A DNA stretch of 64,000 nucleotides from Rossellomorea pakistanensis (GTDB lineage: Bacteria; Bacillota; Bacilli; Bacillales; Bacillaceae_B), in NCBI RefSeq assembly GCF_016908495.1, contig NZ_JAFBDZ010000001.1, forward strand, positions 868,001 to 932,000, read 5' to 3'. How positions within the stretch are numbered: the first letter of the stretch is position 1; every line of letters starts with the position of its first letter. Positions 36,115 through 46,060 of this stretch are shown here, one piece after another. Both the position numbers and the translations under genes were made by a program. The notes below the pieces were generated by a model. That model worked only from the letters and a program-made list of their open reading frames with translations. It searched no databases and had not been told where the DNA came from.

Positions 36115-36846
36115 TTAGTTAGATTTTCCTGTTTCGGCAAGTGCTCTTAACTGCTTTACCTCATGTGGAGTTAACTCCCTTGCCTCACCTGCATTTAAAC
36201 CTTGAAGAGTTAGAAAGGCAAATCGTTCTCGTTTAAGTTTTTGTACAGGAAAACCAATTGCTTCAAACATCCTTCTAACTTGGCGGTTTCGCCCTTCATG
36301 AATCGTAATTTCAATGATCGATTTGTTTTGCTTTTTATCAATACTTAATGCCTTTATCTTGGCCGGGGCTGTTTTACCATCTTCTAACTGTATTCCCCTT
36401 TCAAGCTCCCTAAGCTTAGCTTTTGGTGGAATTCCCTTTAATCTTGCCACATAAGTCTTATCAATTTCATAACGTGGATGCATGAGCATATTGGCAAAAT
36501 CACCATCGTTTGTTAGTAATAAAATTCCTGAAGTTTCATAATCAAGTCTACCTACTGGATAGATTCGCTCATTGATCTCATGAAAAAAATCAGTGACTAC
36601 CTTGCGGTTTTTATCATCTGAAGCAGCCGAAATGACGCCTCTTGGCTTATATAATAAATAATAAACCTTATTTTCTCTCTCAATTTGGACACCGTTTACT
36701 TCAATTCGATCAGAACCCCCAACTTTTGTCCCTAATTCTTTCGTCGTTTGACCATTCACTTTAACTTTCCCTTCAAGTATTAATTCTTCCGCTTTTCGTC
36801 TTGAAGCCACACCCGCATGAGCTATGACTTTTTGTAATCGTTCCAT
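36115..36846 (-). CDS. rluB: 23S rRNA pseudouridine synthase RluB
   Basis: Makes pseudouridine at position 2605 (E. coli numbering) of 23S rRNA. The 243 residues have an S4 RNA-binding domain (1-48, QKVIAHAGVASRRKAEEL) and an RsuA-type catalytic domain with the catalytic Asp102 in GRLDYETSG, plus EGRNRQVRRMFEAIG. It follows spmAB but is separated from it by a terminator, and lies upstream of resA, as in B. subtilis (ypuL). Confidence 0.93.
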   Translation of the reverse strand: MERLQKVIAHAGVASRRKAEELILEGKVKVNGQTTKELGTKVGGSDRIEVNGVQIERENKVYYLLYKPRGVISAASDDKNRKVVTDFFHEINERIYPVGRLDYETSGILLLTNDGDFANMLMHPRYEIDKTYVARLKGIPPKAKLRELERGIQLEDGKTAPAKIKALSIDKKQNKSIIEITIHEGRNRQVRRMFEAIGFPVQKLKRERFAFLTLQGLNAGEARELTPHEVKQLRALAETGKSN

Positions 36847-36978
36847 CTATTCCACCTCTTCGGTTTTCTTTTTTAACCAAACTGAATTATTACACAGATT
36901 ATTGCAAATGCATAGACTGAATACTTCTATTCATTATTGACTCTTAAACACATAATCTTACTCCTATTTATCATACCA

Positions 36979-37014
36979 AACAAAAAAAGCCGAACAAAAT
37001 GCTCAGGCTTTTAA
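36979..37014 (-). terminator. Terminator of dacB-spmA-spmB
   Basis: On the minus strand GCCTGAGC pairs with GTTCGGC around a short loop, then a run of seven T residues. It lies about 35 bases after the spmB stop. Confidence 0.85.
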
Positions 37015-37046
37015 ATACGAGTCTATAAATTGATTCCCTTTACCGT

Positions 37047-37577
37047 CTATGAAAACATTACGGTAACCACAACAATCGCCGCGATAATTCCAACTAAATC
37101 AGCCAATAATCCCACTTTAAGTGCATCGCCCATTCTCTTGATTCCAACTGCGCCAAAGTAAACAGTTAATACATAAAGAGTGGTATCTGTACTACCTTGA
37201 ATAACAGAGGCCAACCTCCCAATAAAGGAATCTGGACCATGGACTGCAATAAGGTCGCTTACCATTCCTAAAGCAGCTGTTCCTGAGATTGGTCGAATAA
37301 CCGCCAATGGAACTACCTCTACAGGAACACCTATAGCAGTTAGAGCAGGTCTTAATAATTCAACAAAAAAATCTAATGCCCCTGATGCTCTAAATATCGT
37401 AATAGCCACAAGCATTCCGATTAAAAACGGGATAATGGAAACAGCAATTTTGATCCCTTCTTTCCCACCTTCTACAAAGCTTTCATAGGTAGGTACTTTT
37501 TTATATGTTCCGTATAATAGGATGACTCCAATCATCACAGGGATAATCCATAATGAGATCATTGAAATAAATTGCAT
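37047..37577 (-). CDS. spmB: Spore maturation protein SpmB
   Basis: A 176-residue membrane protein with the nucleoside-recognition (Gate) fold: PFLIGMLVAITIFRASGA, then RPISGTAALGM and VIQGSTDTTLYVLTVYFG. With SpmA it is needed for full dehydration of the spore core. The ATG follows the spmA stop by one base. Confidence 0.94.
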   Translation of the reverse strand: MQFISMISLWIIPVMIGVILLYGTYKKVPTYESFVEGGKEGIKIAVSIIPFLIGMLVAITIFRASGALDFFVELLRPALTAIGVPVEVVPLAVIRPISGTAALGMVSDLIAVHGPDSFIGRLASVIQGSTDTTLYVLTVYFGAVGIKRMGDALKVGLLADLVGIIAAIVVVTVMFS

Positions 37578-37578
37578 C

Positions 37579-38172
37579 TTATCTCACTCCATTACGTGTT
37601 CGTCTGTAGTGAAAATAGCGATCAATGAATATGGCTGCAATCGTAGATATAAGGGTTGCAAGAATGGCTGGACCCACTATTTCAGTAGGAGAGGCAGAGT
37701 CATAATTCATTCTTATGGCAATTACTGTCGTTGGAATAATCGTAATACTGGAGGTATTAATAGCAAGAAATGTAATCATCGAACGACTAGCTTCCGTTTT
37801 ACCGCCATTTAACTCTTTTAACTGTTCCATCGCTTTTATTCCCAGTGGGGTTGCCGCATTCCCTAAACCAAACATATTGGCCATCATATTTGAAAGGATG
37901 TATCCCATTGCTGGATGATGATCGGGGATATCAGGAAACAGTTTCTTTACCAATGGACGAAATAGAGATGAGAGTCTATCTAAAAGTCCTGAATCCTGAG
38001 CAATCTTCATCATCCCTAGCCAAAAAACTAATATACTAATCAATCCGATACAAAGGGTTACGGCATCATTAGCTGACTGGAAAATCGCTTCATTCACTTC
38101 TTTCATTTTTCCGTTTACTACAGCGAAGATCAATCCGATTATAGTCATTCCTACCCAAATAATATTAACCAT
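37579..38172 (-). CDS. spmA: Spore maturation protein SpmA
   Basis: A 197-residue membrane protein with the Gate fold; FGLGNAATPLGIKAMEQL and LAINTSSITIIPTTVIA are conserved. Partner of SpmB in spore core dehydration. It overlaps the dacB stop by eight bases and precedes spmB by one base, so dacB-spmA-spmB is a tightly packed operon, sigma-E controlled in B. subtilis. Confidence 0.94.
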   Translation of the reverse strand: MVNIIWVGMTIIGLIFAVVNGKMKEVNEAIFQSANDAVTLCIGLISILVFWLGMMKIAQDSGLLDRLSSLFRPLVKKLFPDIPDHHPAMGYILSNMMANMFGLGNAATPLGIKAMEQLKELNGGKTEASRSMITFLAINTSSITIIPTTVIAIRMNYDSASPTEIVGPAILATLISTIAAIFIDRYFHYRRTRNGVR

Positions 38173-39319
38173 GATCTTTCACGCCTAAAGTGGAAGCGAA
38201 TAAGCGTTTCCAGCTAGTCCACCAACTTCTCTCTTTTCGTTCTTGATTCTTCATAAAATATAAGGGAACCCTGTCCACTTCCCGTTCCTCTAAATATATA
38301 ATGGCATTTCCAACAATATTTGGTGCATTATTTTCCTCTAACCATTCTTTCTTCGGCTTCATTAATTTGTATTCAATGCGTACGTCCTTCTCTTCGTCGT
38401 CTTTCAATGACAAAAGTACATCTCTTTTAACCGTAAGGCGGCCTTTATACACCTCGTTTTCGATAGAATCCAACTTCCCCTTTGGCAGAACTATAGTAGA
38501 ATCGAAATGTTTAAATCCATATTCAAACATCTGGATATGATCATTCCAATCATCCGGGCCATTCAGAGTGACAGAGATTAAATCATCTCCCCCTTTGGAA
38601 GCCGTTGAGACTAGCGTTCGCTTTGCTCTTTTTGTATACCCTGTTTTTCCGCCAGTACTATACTTATATAATTCGGTTAATAGACGATTTTTGTTCTTCC
38701 ATTTTCGATCCCATTCACTTTCTGGGTCAGGAGCTGTGTGCACTTTTGTACCTGCGATTTCTCTGTATTTATCAAGCTCCATAGCATACTTTGTTAACAA
38801 AGCCATGTCGTATGCTGAAGAATAGTGGTTTTCATGATCATCCAAACCATGTGGATTTTCAAAATGCGAATTCACCATCCCTATTTCCTCTGCTTTTTTA
38901 TTCATGAGGTACACAAAGCCATCCAGACTACCACCAACATGTTCTGCAATCGCAACGGCTGAATCATTTCCTGACCGAAGCATTAAACCATATACTAAAT
39001 CCTCTAACTTTACTTTTTCTCCCGGTTTTAAATAGAGTGAAGATCCTTCTGTCCCAGATGCTAAATCACTTATTTTCACCATTTCATTAAGCTTTCCTGA
39101 TTCAACCGCCAATACAGCCGTCATAATTTTTGTAATACTTGCAATTCTGCTTTTAGTGTGAGCATCTTTTTCATATAAAACTCTTCCAGTATCCCCATCC
39201 ATAAGAATGGCTCTTTGGGCACTTACAGACGGGCTTGCCTTTACACTCTCAGTAAAAAGTGAGAAAAAGACAGTTACTAGAACGATATATATGTAGATTT
39301 TCCTCCCCCTTGTTTTCAA
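38165..39319 (-). CDS. dacB: Sporulation D-alanyl-D-alanine carboxypeptidase DacB (PBP5*)
   Basis: Trims pentapeptides in the spore cortex, lowering crosslinking. The 384 residues have a signal peptide (1-28), and the SXXK (Ser61-Ile-Thr-Lys64), SGN (RSGNDSAVA) and KTG (TGGKTGYT) motifs of low-molecular-weight PBPs. The C-terminal region to 384 has the usual beta domain. Start is TTG with AAAGGAG nine bases upstream; no ATG fits. First gene of dacB-spmA-spmB. Confidence 0.94.
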   Translation of the reverse strand: MKTRGRKIYIYIVLVTVFFSLFTESVKASPSVSAQRAILMDGDTGRVLYEKDAHTKSRIASITKIMTAVLAVESGKLNEMVKISDLASGTEGSSLYLKPGEKVKLEDLVYGLMLRSGNDSAVAIAEHVGGSLDGFVYLMNKKAEEIGMVNSHFENPHGLDDHENHYSSAYDMALLTKYAMELDKYREIAGTKVHTAPDPESEWDRKWKNKNRLLTELYKYSTGGKTGYTKRAKRTLVSTASKGGDDLISVTLNGPDDWNDHIQMFEYGFKHFDSTIVLPKGKLDSIENEVYKGRLTVKRDVLLSLKDDEEKDVRIEYKLMKPKKEWLEENNAPNIVGNAIIYLEEREVDRVPLYFMKNQERKERSWWTSWKRLFASTLGVKDHG

Positions 39320-39356
39320 AACGATCTACTCCTTTAGTAAAGCAAGTGTTTGTACA

Positions 39357-39384
39357 AGTTTATGCTGGACAAGGGTAGATATGA
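39357..39384 (-). promoter_or_regulatory. Candidate sigma-E promoter of dacB
   Basis: A TCATATC box, 13-base spacer and CATAAACT fit the sigma-E pattern, 38 bases before the dacB start. The operon is sigma-E dependent in B. subtilis. Confidence 0.45.
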
Positions 39385-39392
39385 ATGAAATT

Positions 39393-39410
39393 TAGAAAAG
39401 CGGAAGCTCA
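39393..39410 (+). repeat. Fragment of the branched palindromic repeat (E)
   Basis: AGAAAAGCGGAAGCTC equals the left outer arm of the repeat family at 5525, 5652 and 24209. The rest is absent. It lies just upstream of the dacB promoter. Confidence 0.45.
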
Positions 39411-39445
39411 AATGAACTGCCATTATTGTTGTAGATTCCGGTACC

Positions 39446-39512
39446 CCTCTTTTTTCTTTATTACTATAGAAAAAAGAGGTTGAATCGGCAGGAAATCCCT
39501 CCTCTTCAACCT
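39446..39512 (-). terminator. Terminator of ypuI with two alternative hairpins
   Basis: On the minus strand GAGGTTGAA pairs with TTCAACCTC and is followed by TTTTTTC. The same CCTC-T-run can instead pair with GAAAAAAGAGG downstream. The two structures share sequence and exclude each other. Confidence 0.75.
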
Positions 39513-39520
39513 CATTCTGA

Positions 39521-40012
39521 TTAGTTCTTAGATTGGATCATCTTCGTACGAAAATCGGTCTCATAGTATTCTAATTCTTCACGAATCGTGTGAAAATCTC
39601 CCTCGACTTCTTGCATAAGCTTCATAATACTTGCAGGAGGCTCCTGTCTAAACTTTATGGCATTTTCACCTGTGTATGCAGATCGGCTATCTTCATACCA
39701 GAGATCATATCTTGGTGAAAAAAATTCATCTATACATTGATGATATACTTTATATAAGGTTTTTTCTGCTGCCCCTTTTATAAATGGTTCGTTTTGAACA
39801 ACAACCAAGCAGGCATCCAATCCTTCTTCACAATAAACTAATAGTCTTCTAATATTTGAGAGTAAACCTTCGTAATACGCCTGATCTCCCTTTTTCTCTT
39901 TTAAAAGCTTGTCAATAGTGGTTTGATTCAAATAAGATTCAATTCTATGGACTGAACTTTCTAAAAAAGCAAGAACTTCTTCCACCTGAGATTTAACGAT
40001 TAAGTTACTCAT
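39521..40012 (-). CDS. ypuI: YpuI-family protein (DUF3907)
   Basis: A 163-residue soluble, mostly helical protein starting MSNLIVKSQVEEVLAFLESS, with SPRYDLWYEDSRSAYTGENAIKF in the middle. Size, composition and its place between dacB and scpB match YpuI. No catalytic motif is visible and no partner is implied beyond position. GGGG before the ATG serves as ribosome binding site. Single-gene transcript with own terminator. Function unknown. Confidence 0.8.
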   Translation of the reverse strand: MSNLIVKSQVEEVLAFLESSVHRIESYLNQTTIDKLLKEKKGDQAYYEGLLSNIRRLLVYCEEGLDACLVVVQNEPFIKGAAEKTLYKVYHQCIDEFFSPRYDLWYEDSRSAYTGENAIKFRQEPPASIMKLMQEVEGDFHTIREELEYYETDFRTKMIQSKN

Positions 40013-40248
40013 GTAACCCCTCCATTACCATCTTTTTGTATGTAGGCTTCTAGTTTATTTACCCTCTTGTTACCTTGTAAAACCCTTCATATTATTGAAA
40101 ATTCAGAAAATAAAACCTAGAAAAGAAGATTGCTTTTATTAGCAATAGGAGGAACATTCTCATCACTACCATACGTCTTGTAATAATAAATTATTCCTAT
40201 TCCTTCTATTTTAGCAAAATTCATTCCTATGATAATTTTACCATATTA

Positions 40249-40842
40249 TCATGTATTCGTATCTAACGTTTGTTGAAACTTCTCAAAAAACAAATCAGCA
40301 TCTTCCTCCATTGATTCTTCATCAATGTTTTCTGGTAAGGGTGGTAATTCATTTACATTTTTTAAACCAAAATAATCAAGAAACTCTTTCGTAGTTCCAT
40401 ATAATATCGCTCTTCCTGTACCTTCTGCCCGGCCTATTTCTTTAATTAAGCCTTTTGATACCAATGTTTGAAGAGGTCTTTCTGTTTTCACCCCTCTGAT
40501 CTCTTCCATTTCCACACGAGTTATCGGCTGTTTGTAGGCAACAATGGCCAACGTTTCGAGAGCTGCTTGAGATAATGAATTAACGTTAGGTGATTCGACT
40601 AACTTTTTTAAAAATGGAGCATGCTCTTTTTTGGTAACAAGCTGATAGGTTCCTGCAAGTTCGATGATCGTAATTCCTCTACTCTGATTTTGCTCAAACT
40701 CATTTCTTAATTCCATTATTACGTCAAGGGCCTTATGTTCATCAAGCTCAAGTACAGCACAGACCTGTTTCATGGAGAGGCCTTCATCTCCAGCTGCAAA
40801 TAATAGACTTTCAAGTATACCATTCCATTTAGTAGCTTCCAA
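40249..40842 (-). CDS. scpB: Segregation and condensation protein ScpB
   Basis: Subunit of the SMC-ScpA-ScpB condensin. The 197 residues form two winged-helix domains (about 1-85 and 90-165) and an acidic tail. The longest frame starts at 40884, deep inside scpA. GGAGG lies nine bases before a TTG giving [21 protein letters not shown], which matches the ScpB N-terminus. I place the start there, so the gene overlaps scpA by 14 bases, a normal arrangement in bacilli. Confidence 0.93.
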   Translation of the reverse strand: MEATKWNGILESLLFAAGDEGLSMKQVCAVLELDEHKALDVIMELRNEFEQNQSRGITIIELAGTYQLVTKKEHAPFLKKLVESPNVNSLSQAALETLAIVAYKQPITRVEMEEIRGVKTERPLQTLVSKGLIKEIGRAEGTGRAILYGTTKEFLDYFGLKNVNELPPLPENIDEESMEEDADLFFEKFQQTLDTNT

Positions 40843-41593
40843 TAAGTCCAACCTCCTCTGCTGTCTGAACATAAATTTCTTCAAAATTTTGTTCTTGATC
40901 TACGATGATTTTACTTCTCTTCATGAGCTCTAATACAGCCAAAAAGCTTACAACAATATGTTCACGATCCTCATATGGAAAAAGTGAAGAAAAAGGTTTT
41001 CTTTGCTTTGACTTTTTTAACAAATCTACAATTTCATCCATTCTCTGTTCAATCGGTATTTCTTGACGTGATATTTTTGTTGACATTGGTTTCTGGATTT
41101 TTTTTCTTCTTAGTAACTTATGGAAAGCCCCTAACATATCATATACCGTAACATTTGGGTCGAGTCGTTCATTTACTTGCTCATCAGTATACTGGGACAA
41201 ATCACTAGGTGGCTTCGTATACATTTTCCCGCGGTCTTCTTCACGCTGTTTTAATTCTTGAGCGGCTTCTTTATATTTACGGTATTCTATAAGGCGCTCT
41301 ACCAACTCATCACGAGGGTCTTCTTCTTCAAATTCAATTTCTTGGTTATCAAACTCTTCTTCATGTTTTGGAAGGAGCATTTTACTTTTGATAGCAAGTA
41401 ATGTAGCAGCCATTACTAAATATTCACTAGCTATATCAAGCTCCAACACTTTCATTGTGTGGATATACAATAGGTATTGCTCTGTAATTTCAGATACCGG
41501 GATATCGTAAATATCAATCTCCAATGAATTTATTAAGTGAAGAAGTAAATCTAAAGGGCCTTCAAAGGCATCAATTTTCACATTATATTCCAT
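40829..41593 (-). CDS. scpA: Segregation and condensation protein ScpA (kleisin)
   Basis: Kleisin of the SMC complex: its N-terminal helices bind the SMC neck and its C-terminus binds the SMC cap. The 254 residues begin [20 protein letters not shown], the family signature, and end with a winged helix ([13 protein letters not shown]). The frame extends four codons upstream via TTG/GTG, but the ATG after GGTGA is preferred. Followed by scpB with overlap. Confidence 0.95.
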   Translation of the reverse strand: MEYNVKIDAFEGPLDLLLHLINSLEIDIYDIPVSEITEQYLLYIHTMKVLELDIASEYLVMAATLLAIKSKMLLPKHEEEFDNQEIEFEEEDPRDELVERLIEYRKYKEAAQELKQREEDRGKMYTKPPSDLSQYTDEQVNERLDPNVTVYDMLGAFHKLLRRKKIQKPMSTKISRQEIPIEQRMDEIVDLLKKSKQRKPFSSLFPYEDREHIVVSFLAVLELMKRSKIIVDQEQNFEEIYVQTAEEVGLIGSY

Positions 41594-41773
41594 TTTTATC
41601 ACCAATTCTTAAAATCAGTCCTATATTGACTACCTACTAGTATAGTGGATTCAGGAGTATTCTCCAATAGTAATCTATTAACTCTTCTGTTAGAAAGCCG
41701 AAATGAAGAACTCTTTATTTTGATTCGTTTCAACCGATTGTGATAAACTGAACAAAAGGAGGAGAGTTCTGCA

Positions 41774-42322
41774 ATGAATTATCCTGATGAATATATCCAA
41801 TTTTTAATTCATTTTCATGGTGATCGAGATTATTTTGAGTGTCATGAAGTTTTAGAGGAATATTGGAAAAGAGTAGATAGAGGAAACAGGGAGTCGATAT
41901 GGGTTGGACTCATTCAATTAGCAGTTGCTCTCTATCATTACAGACGGGGAAATATAAAAGGTGCCTATCGAACGCTAACTAAAAGTTTAGCGATTCTTTC
42001 ATCTAAACCTAAAACCCTCAATCAAATAGGCTTAGACGAAAAGATGGTCATAAACCAAGTTAAAGAACTTAGGCTCTCTATAGAAAAAGAACTTCCCTAT
42101 GTAAGCATTAACCTTGCCATCGTCGATCAAGATTTGATTAACCTCTGTCAAAATAAATGTACGGAGAATGGGTATACGTGGTGTAATAAGAGTGATCTAT
42201 TAAACACAGACTTAATCAACCGTCATTCACTAAGAGATCGAACAGACGTCATAACAGCTAGAAAAAAAGCATTAGAACTTAAAAAAATAAAACAAAGTGC
42301 CAGAAACCACAAGTCCAACTAA
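41774..42322 (+). CDS. ypuF: DUF309-family protein YpuF
   Basis: A 182-residue protein with the DUF309 signature HGDRDYFECHEVLEEYWK near residue 15 and GLIQLAVALYHYRRGN after it. The conserved His and Glu suggest a metal site, but the function is unknown. GGAGGAG lies before the ATG. The last seven or so codons, including the stop, are made from the left arm of a palindromic repeat, so the C-terminus may differ from relatives. The region 115-182 is polar and less conserved-looking. Confidence 0.82.
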   Translation: MNYPDEYIQFLIHFHGDRDYFECHEVLEEYWKRVDRGNRESIWVGLIQLAVALYHYRRGNIKGAYRTLTKSLAILSSKPKTLNQIGLDEKMVINQVKELRLSIEKELPYVSINLAIVDQDLINLCQNKCTENGYTWCNKSDLLNTDLINRHSLRDRTDVITARKKALELKKIKQSARNHKSN

Positions 42323-42466
42323 AAGGTTCTGTCCAAAAGAAGATCTGAAACCACAACGTTTGTCCTAATAAGAAGATGATTTTGAATCGTTTCTTCCCTA
42401 AATGAGTTGTGGTTTCTGACAATTTGATTTTGGAATTTCCCCTTTATTGCTTGTGGTGACTGACAC
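42297..42466. repeat. Palindromic element with four related arms
   Basis: The sequence CAGAAACCACAA occurs near 42301 and (as TCTGAAACCACAAC) near 42344, and in inverted form near 42406 (GTTGTGGTTTCTGA) and 42449 (CTTGTGGTGACTGACA). Outer and inner pairs fold as nested stems with a further inner AAGAAGATGATT stem. It may also terminate ypuF. Confidence 0.6.
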
Positions 42467-42479
42467 ACAGGTATTGATC

Positions 42480-42857
<378 letters not shown>

Positions 42858-42965
42858 TCATGCACGTATTATTCAACATTGTAGGCAAAATTAGTAAAAT
42901 ATAAACATTCTGTTATAACCGATTATTATCATACTAAATCTCTCAGAAACAATCAACAAATGGAC

Positions 42966-43052
42966 TTAGGCGATAAAGAACCAGTAAATCAACCCCCACC
43001 CTATTGCGATAACACCTAAAATAACGAACAAAAGCTTATTATTTTTCTCCAT
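42966..43052 (-). CDS. 28-residue single-span membrane peptide
   Basis: An ATG preceded by AGGAG at eight-base spacing encodes MEKNNKLLFVILGVIAIGWG and then LIYWFFIA. It is one membrane helix with a charged N-terminus and an aromatic end. The good ribosome binding site, the clean helix and the location in a 350-base gap between ribT and lysA argue for a real peptide. I do not recognise the family. Function unknown. Confidence 0.55.
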   Translation of the reverse strand: MEKNNKLLFVILGVIAIGWGLIYWFFIA

Positions 43053-43131
43053 TCTCAAATCTCCTCGTGAATAAATCAAATCCCTTTTACATTTTAAGTG
43101 ATATTCTTGGAAGTTGAAACCTTTAAATCAA

Positions 43132-43172
43132 ATAAAGAGTTCAACCTAGTCTTTCGATCTAGGCCAAACTCA
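43132..43172 (-). terminator. Terminator of lysA
   Basis: GAGTT and AACTC with inner CCTAG-CTAGG form a hairpin, followed on the minus strand by a weak CTTTATTTG run. It lies just after the lysA stop. Confidence 0.6.
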
Positions 43173-43184
43173 CTAAAATTCATT

Positions 43185-44492
43185 CTAGTTATTATACGGA
43201 AGATCTAATTTCACAAGATCCTCATATGTTTCTTTTCTAATGACCAATTTTGCTTCTCCATTTTCCACAAAAATCACTGCGGGTCTCGGTAAACGATTAT
43301 AGTTATTCGCCATCGAGTATCCATATGCACCAGTACAGAAAACAGCCAAAATATCTCCTTCGGAAGCTTCTGCAATTGGTAAATCCCAAATGAGCATGTC
43401 GCCTGACTCACAGCACTTTCCTGCTATTGAAACCGTTTCATTGATAGGCTGATTGATGCGATTCGCTATAACTGCTTCATATTTAGCATCATAAAGGGCA
43501 GGACGAATATTATCACTCATTCCACCATCTATGGCTAAGTACTTCCTTATATTTGGAACTTCTTTACTCGACCCGACCGTATATAAGGTAGTACCCGCAT
43601 CACCAACTAGTGATCTTCCAGGTTCAATCCAAATTTCTGGCATCGTAAGATTTAAGTGTTCTACTTGTTTTTTTACTTCTCGAATGATTTCTTCTACATA
43701 CTGTGCAGGTTCGATAGGATCATCGTCCTCTGTATAACGAATTCCAAAGCCACCGCCAAGGTTCAAAACGGATGGACTGTAGCCATATTGCTCTTTCCAG
43801 GATGAAAGCTTTTCCATTATTTTTTTTGCCGCTAATACAAAGCCTGTTGTCTCAAATATTTGTGATCCAATATGACAGTGTAATCCTAATACATTCAAAT
43901 ATCTCGAGTCTTTTGCCATTAATAATGCTTCTTCCGCCTGACCACCCGCTAGGTCAAATCCAAATTTTGAATCCTCTTGACCTGTTAAAATATAATCGTG
44001 AGTGTGAGCTTCAATTCCTGGCGTGACGCGGATTAGTATATCAATATTTTGTTTGTATTCTTCTGTAAGCTTCATTAATGTATGTAGTTCAAGAAAATTG
44101 TCTACAACAATACAACCAATTTCATGTTCTAGTGCCATCCGTAGTTCAGATTCACTTTTGTTATTCCCATGGAAATGGATACGTTCCCTTGGGTATCCAG
44201 CTTTAATGGCTGTATATAGTTCTCCACCAGATACGACATCAAGAGATAATCCTTCCATTTTCATTAGCTCAAAGATCGCCACTGAAGAGAACGCTTTACT
44301 TGCATACGCAACCTGTGCTTGAACTCCAAGCTTCTCAAAGGTTTGTTTAAATCCTCTAGCTCGTTCTTTAATTAATGCGACATCATAGACATAAAGTGGC
44401 GTCCCATATTCTTTTGCTAACTCTACTACATCGACTCCACCAATTTCTAAATGGTCCTTTTCGTTGATTTTGGCCGTTCCGTAAAAGTGCAT
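43185..44492 (-). CDS. lysA: Diaminopimelate decarboxylase
   Basis: Last step of lysine synthesis, D,L-diaminopimelate to lysine, PLP-dependent. Motifs: YASKAFSS with the PLP lysine, LHCHIGSQ, LNLGGGFGI and EPGRSLVGDAG. The frame opens five codons early; GAGGGG before the ATG of MHFYGTAKINE decides the start, giving 435 residues, the family length. It lies just after spoVAF as in B. subtilis, on the same strand with an 80-base gap. Confidence 0.95.
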   Translation of the reverse strand: MHFYGTAKINEKDHLEIGGVDVVELAKEYGTPLYVYDVALIKERARGFKQTFEKLGVQAQVAYASKAFSSVAIFELMKMEGLSLDVVSGGELYTAIKAGYPRERIHFHGNNKSESELRMALEHEIGCIVVDNFLELHTLMKLTEEYKQNIDILIRVTPGIEAHTHDYILTGQEDSKFGFDLAGGQAEEALLMAKDSRYLNVLGLHCHIGSQIFETTGFVLAAKKIMEKLSSWKEQYGYSPSVLNLGGGFGIRYTEDDDPIEPAQYVEEIIREVKKQVEHLNLTMPEIWIEPGRSLVGDAGTTLYTVGSSKEVPNIRKYLAIDGGMSDNIRPALYDAKYEAVIANRINQPINETVSIAGKCCESGDMLIWDLPIAEASEGDILAVFCTGAYGYSMANNYNRLPRPAVIFVENGEAKLVIRKETYEDLVKLDLPYNN

Positions 44493-44575
44493 TAAAATTC
44501 CCCTCATTCCTGAAAAAACTTTACTCCTTTATCAATTAAAAGTAAATTTATCATAGAATGAAGGGGTATGCAATA

Positions 44576-46060
44576 TTATCGTGATTTGGCTGGTTGTTTA
44601 TGCCGATTTCTTGGTTTAACAATACTTGGACGGATATGTGATGACGGAACAGATCTCCTTACCAGGATCTCTATGAATGCTCTCGGGTTAAATGGAATGA
44701 ATGGCCATAAATAAGGTGTATTAAGAGAGCGAACACATACCAAAGCCAGCACATATAAAGTCGAAGCAATGACTAATCCAGGAATATGGAATAGGGCAAC
44801 CACTCCAAGAAGAATCAATCGAACAATTTTATTCGCTACACTTAACTCATAACTTGGAGTAGAAAAGGTTCCGATAGCGGCAACTGCGACATATAAAATA
44901 ACCTCTGGAACAAAAAGACCTACATCAATCGCAATTTGCCCGATTAATACAGCTGCAATTAAACCCATTGCTGTAGATAAAGGAGTAGGTGTGTGTATGG
45001 CGGCTATTCGTAAGAACTCTATCCCCATATCAGCTAGGAAAATTTGAATGATAACGGGGACATTCGTTTCTTCATTCGGACCCACGAAGGCAATCTTTTC
45101 AGGTAATAAAGAGGGATCTAATACAAATAAATACCATAGTGGTAATAAGAATAGAGATGCTATCACCCCAATAAATCTTGCCCATCTGACAAAGGTTCCA
45201 ACTGTAGGAGATTGGCGATATTCTTCTGCATGTTGCAAATGATGAAAATAAGTCGTAGGAGTGATAATAACACTCGGCGAAGTATCTACAAAAATTAGGA
45301 CGTGCCCTTCTAATAAATGGGTTGCAGCGACATCTGCCCTCTCTGTATATCGAACCAATGGATACGGATTATACCCTTGCCTAACAAGAAATTCTTCTAC
45401 CGATTTATCCGCCATTGTCAAACCATCAATTTTTATCGTCTTCAGTTCTTTTTTGATCGTCTCTATTAGGGCAGGGTTTGCGACATCTTTCATATAAGCA
45501 ATCGAAATGTCTGTTTTTGAACGTTCCCCAATACGAAAAATTTCAAAACGAAGTCTTCCATCTCTTATCCTTCTACGGGTTAATGCCGTATTGACGATAA
45601 TATTCTCTACATAACCATCACGAGATCCACGAACGACTTTTTCGGTATCAGGTTCTGAAGGCTGTCTTCCAGGGTAGCTCCTGACATCGACAATAAGGGC
45701 TTTATCTTCGCCTTCTACAACAAAAGCGATGAGCCCTGATAATACTTCATCGATTACGTCTTCAACCGTTTCAACAGGCTCAACAGACTGATGAACAATA
45801 CGATTGCGAATGATATCATAGAGGTGTGTCGAAAGCCGTTCATTATCGTTGATTTCAACTAATTCTTCGACAATATCTAATATAAATTGAGTATCACATA
45901 ATCCATTAACATAGTAAAAATGAACATCTTTCTTTAAAATCTTTAATTTCCTAACTCCTAGATCAAAACTTTCATCTAATCCAATCCTTGTGACCATAAT
46001 CTCTTCAAGCTTCTTCAGGTCTTTGGGAATCCGGGTATCTTTATCATCCTTTGTCGTCAA
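44576..46060 (-). CDS. spoVAF: SpoVAF, GerA-family spore germination protein
   Basis: A GerAA/GerBA/GerKA homologue encoded in the spoVA operon. From the chosen TTG the 494 residues have a cytoplasmic N-terminal half (about 1-280) and a membrane half with about five helices (for example [19 protein letters not shown] and [20 protein letters not shown]) and PSSHIRPS near the end. The longest frame starts at a GTG inside AAAGGAG; the TTG with eight-base spacing is preferred. It overlaps spoVAEA by 17 bases. Confidence 0.93.
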   Translation of the reverse strand: MTTKDDKDTRIPKDLKKLEEIMVTRIGLDESFDLGVRKLKILKKDVHFYYVNGLCDTQFILDIVEELVEINDNERLSTHLYDIIRNRIVHQSVEPVETVEDVIDEVLSGLIAFVVEGEDKALIVDVRSYPGRQPSEPDTEKVVRGSRDGYVENIIVNTALTRRRIRDGRLRFEIFRIGERSKTDISIAYMKDVANPALIETIKKELKTIKIDGLTMADKSVEEFLVRQGYNPYPLVRYTERADVAATHLLEGHVLIFVDTSPSVIITPTTYFHHLQHAEEYRQSPTVGTFVRWARFIGVIASLFLLPLWYLFVLDPSLLPEKIAFVGPNEETNVPVIIQIFLADMGIEFLRIAAIHTPTPLSTAMGLIAAVLIGQIAIDVGLFVPEVILYVAVAAIGTFSTPSYELSVANKIVRLILLGVVALFHIPGLVIASTLYVLALVCVRSLNTPYLWPFIPFNPRAFIEILVRRSVPSSHIRPSIVKPRNRHKQPAKSR

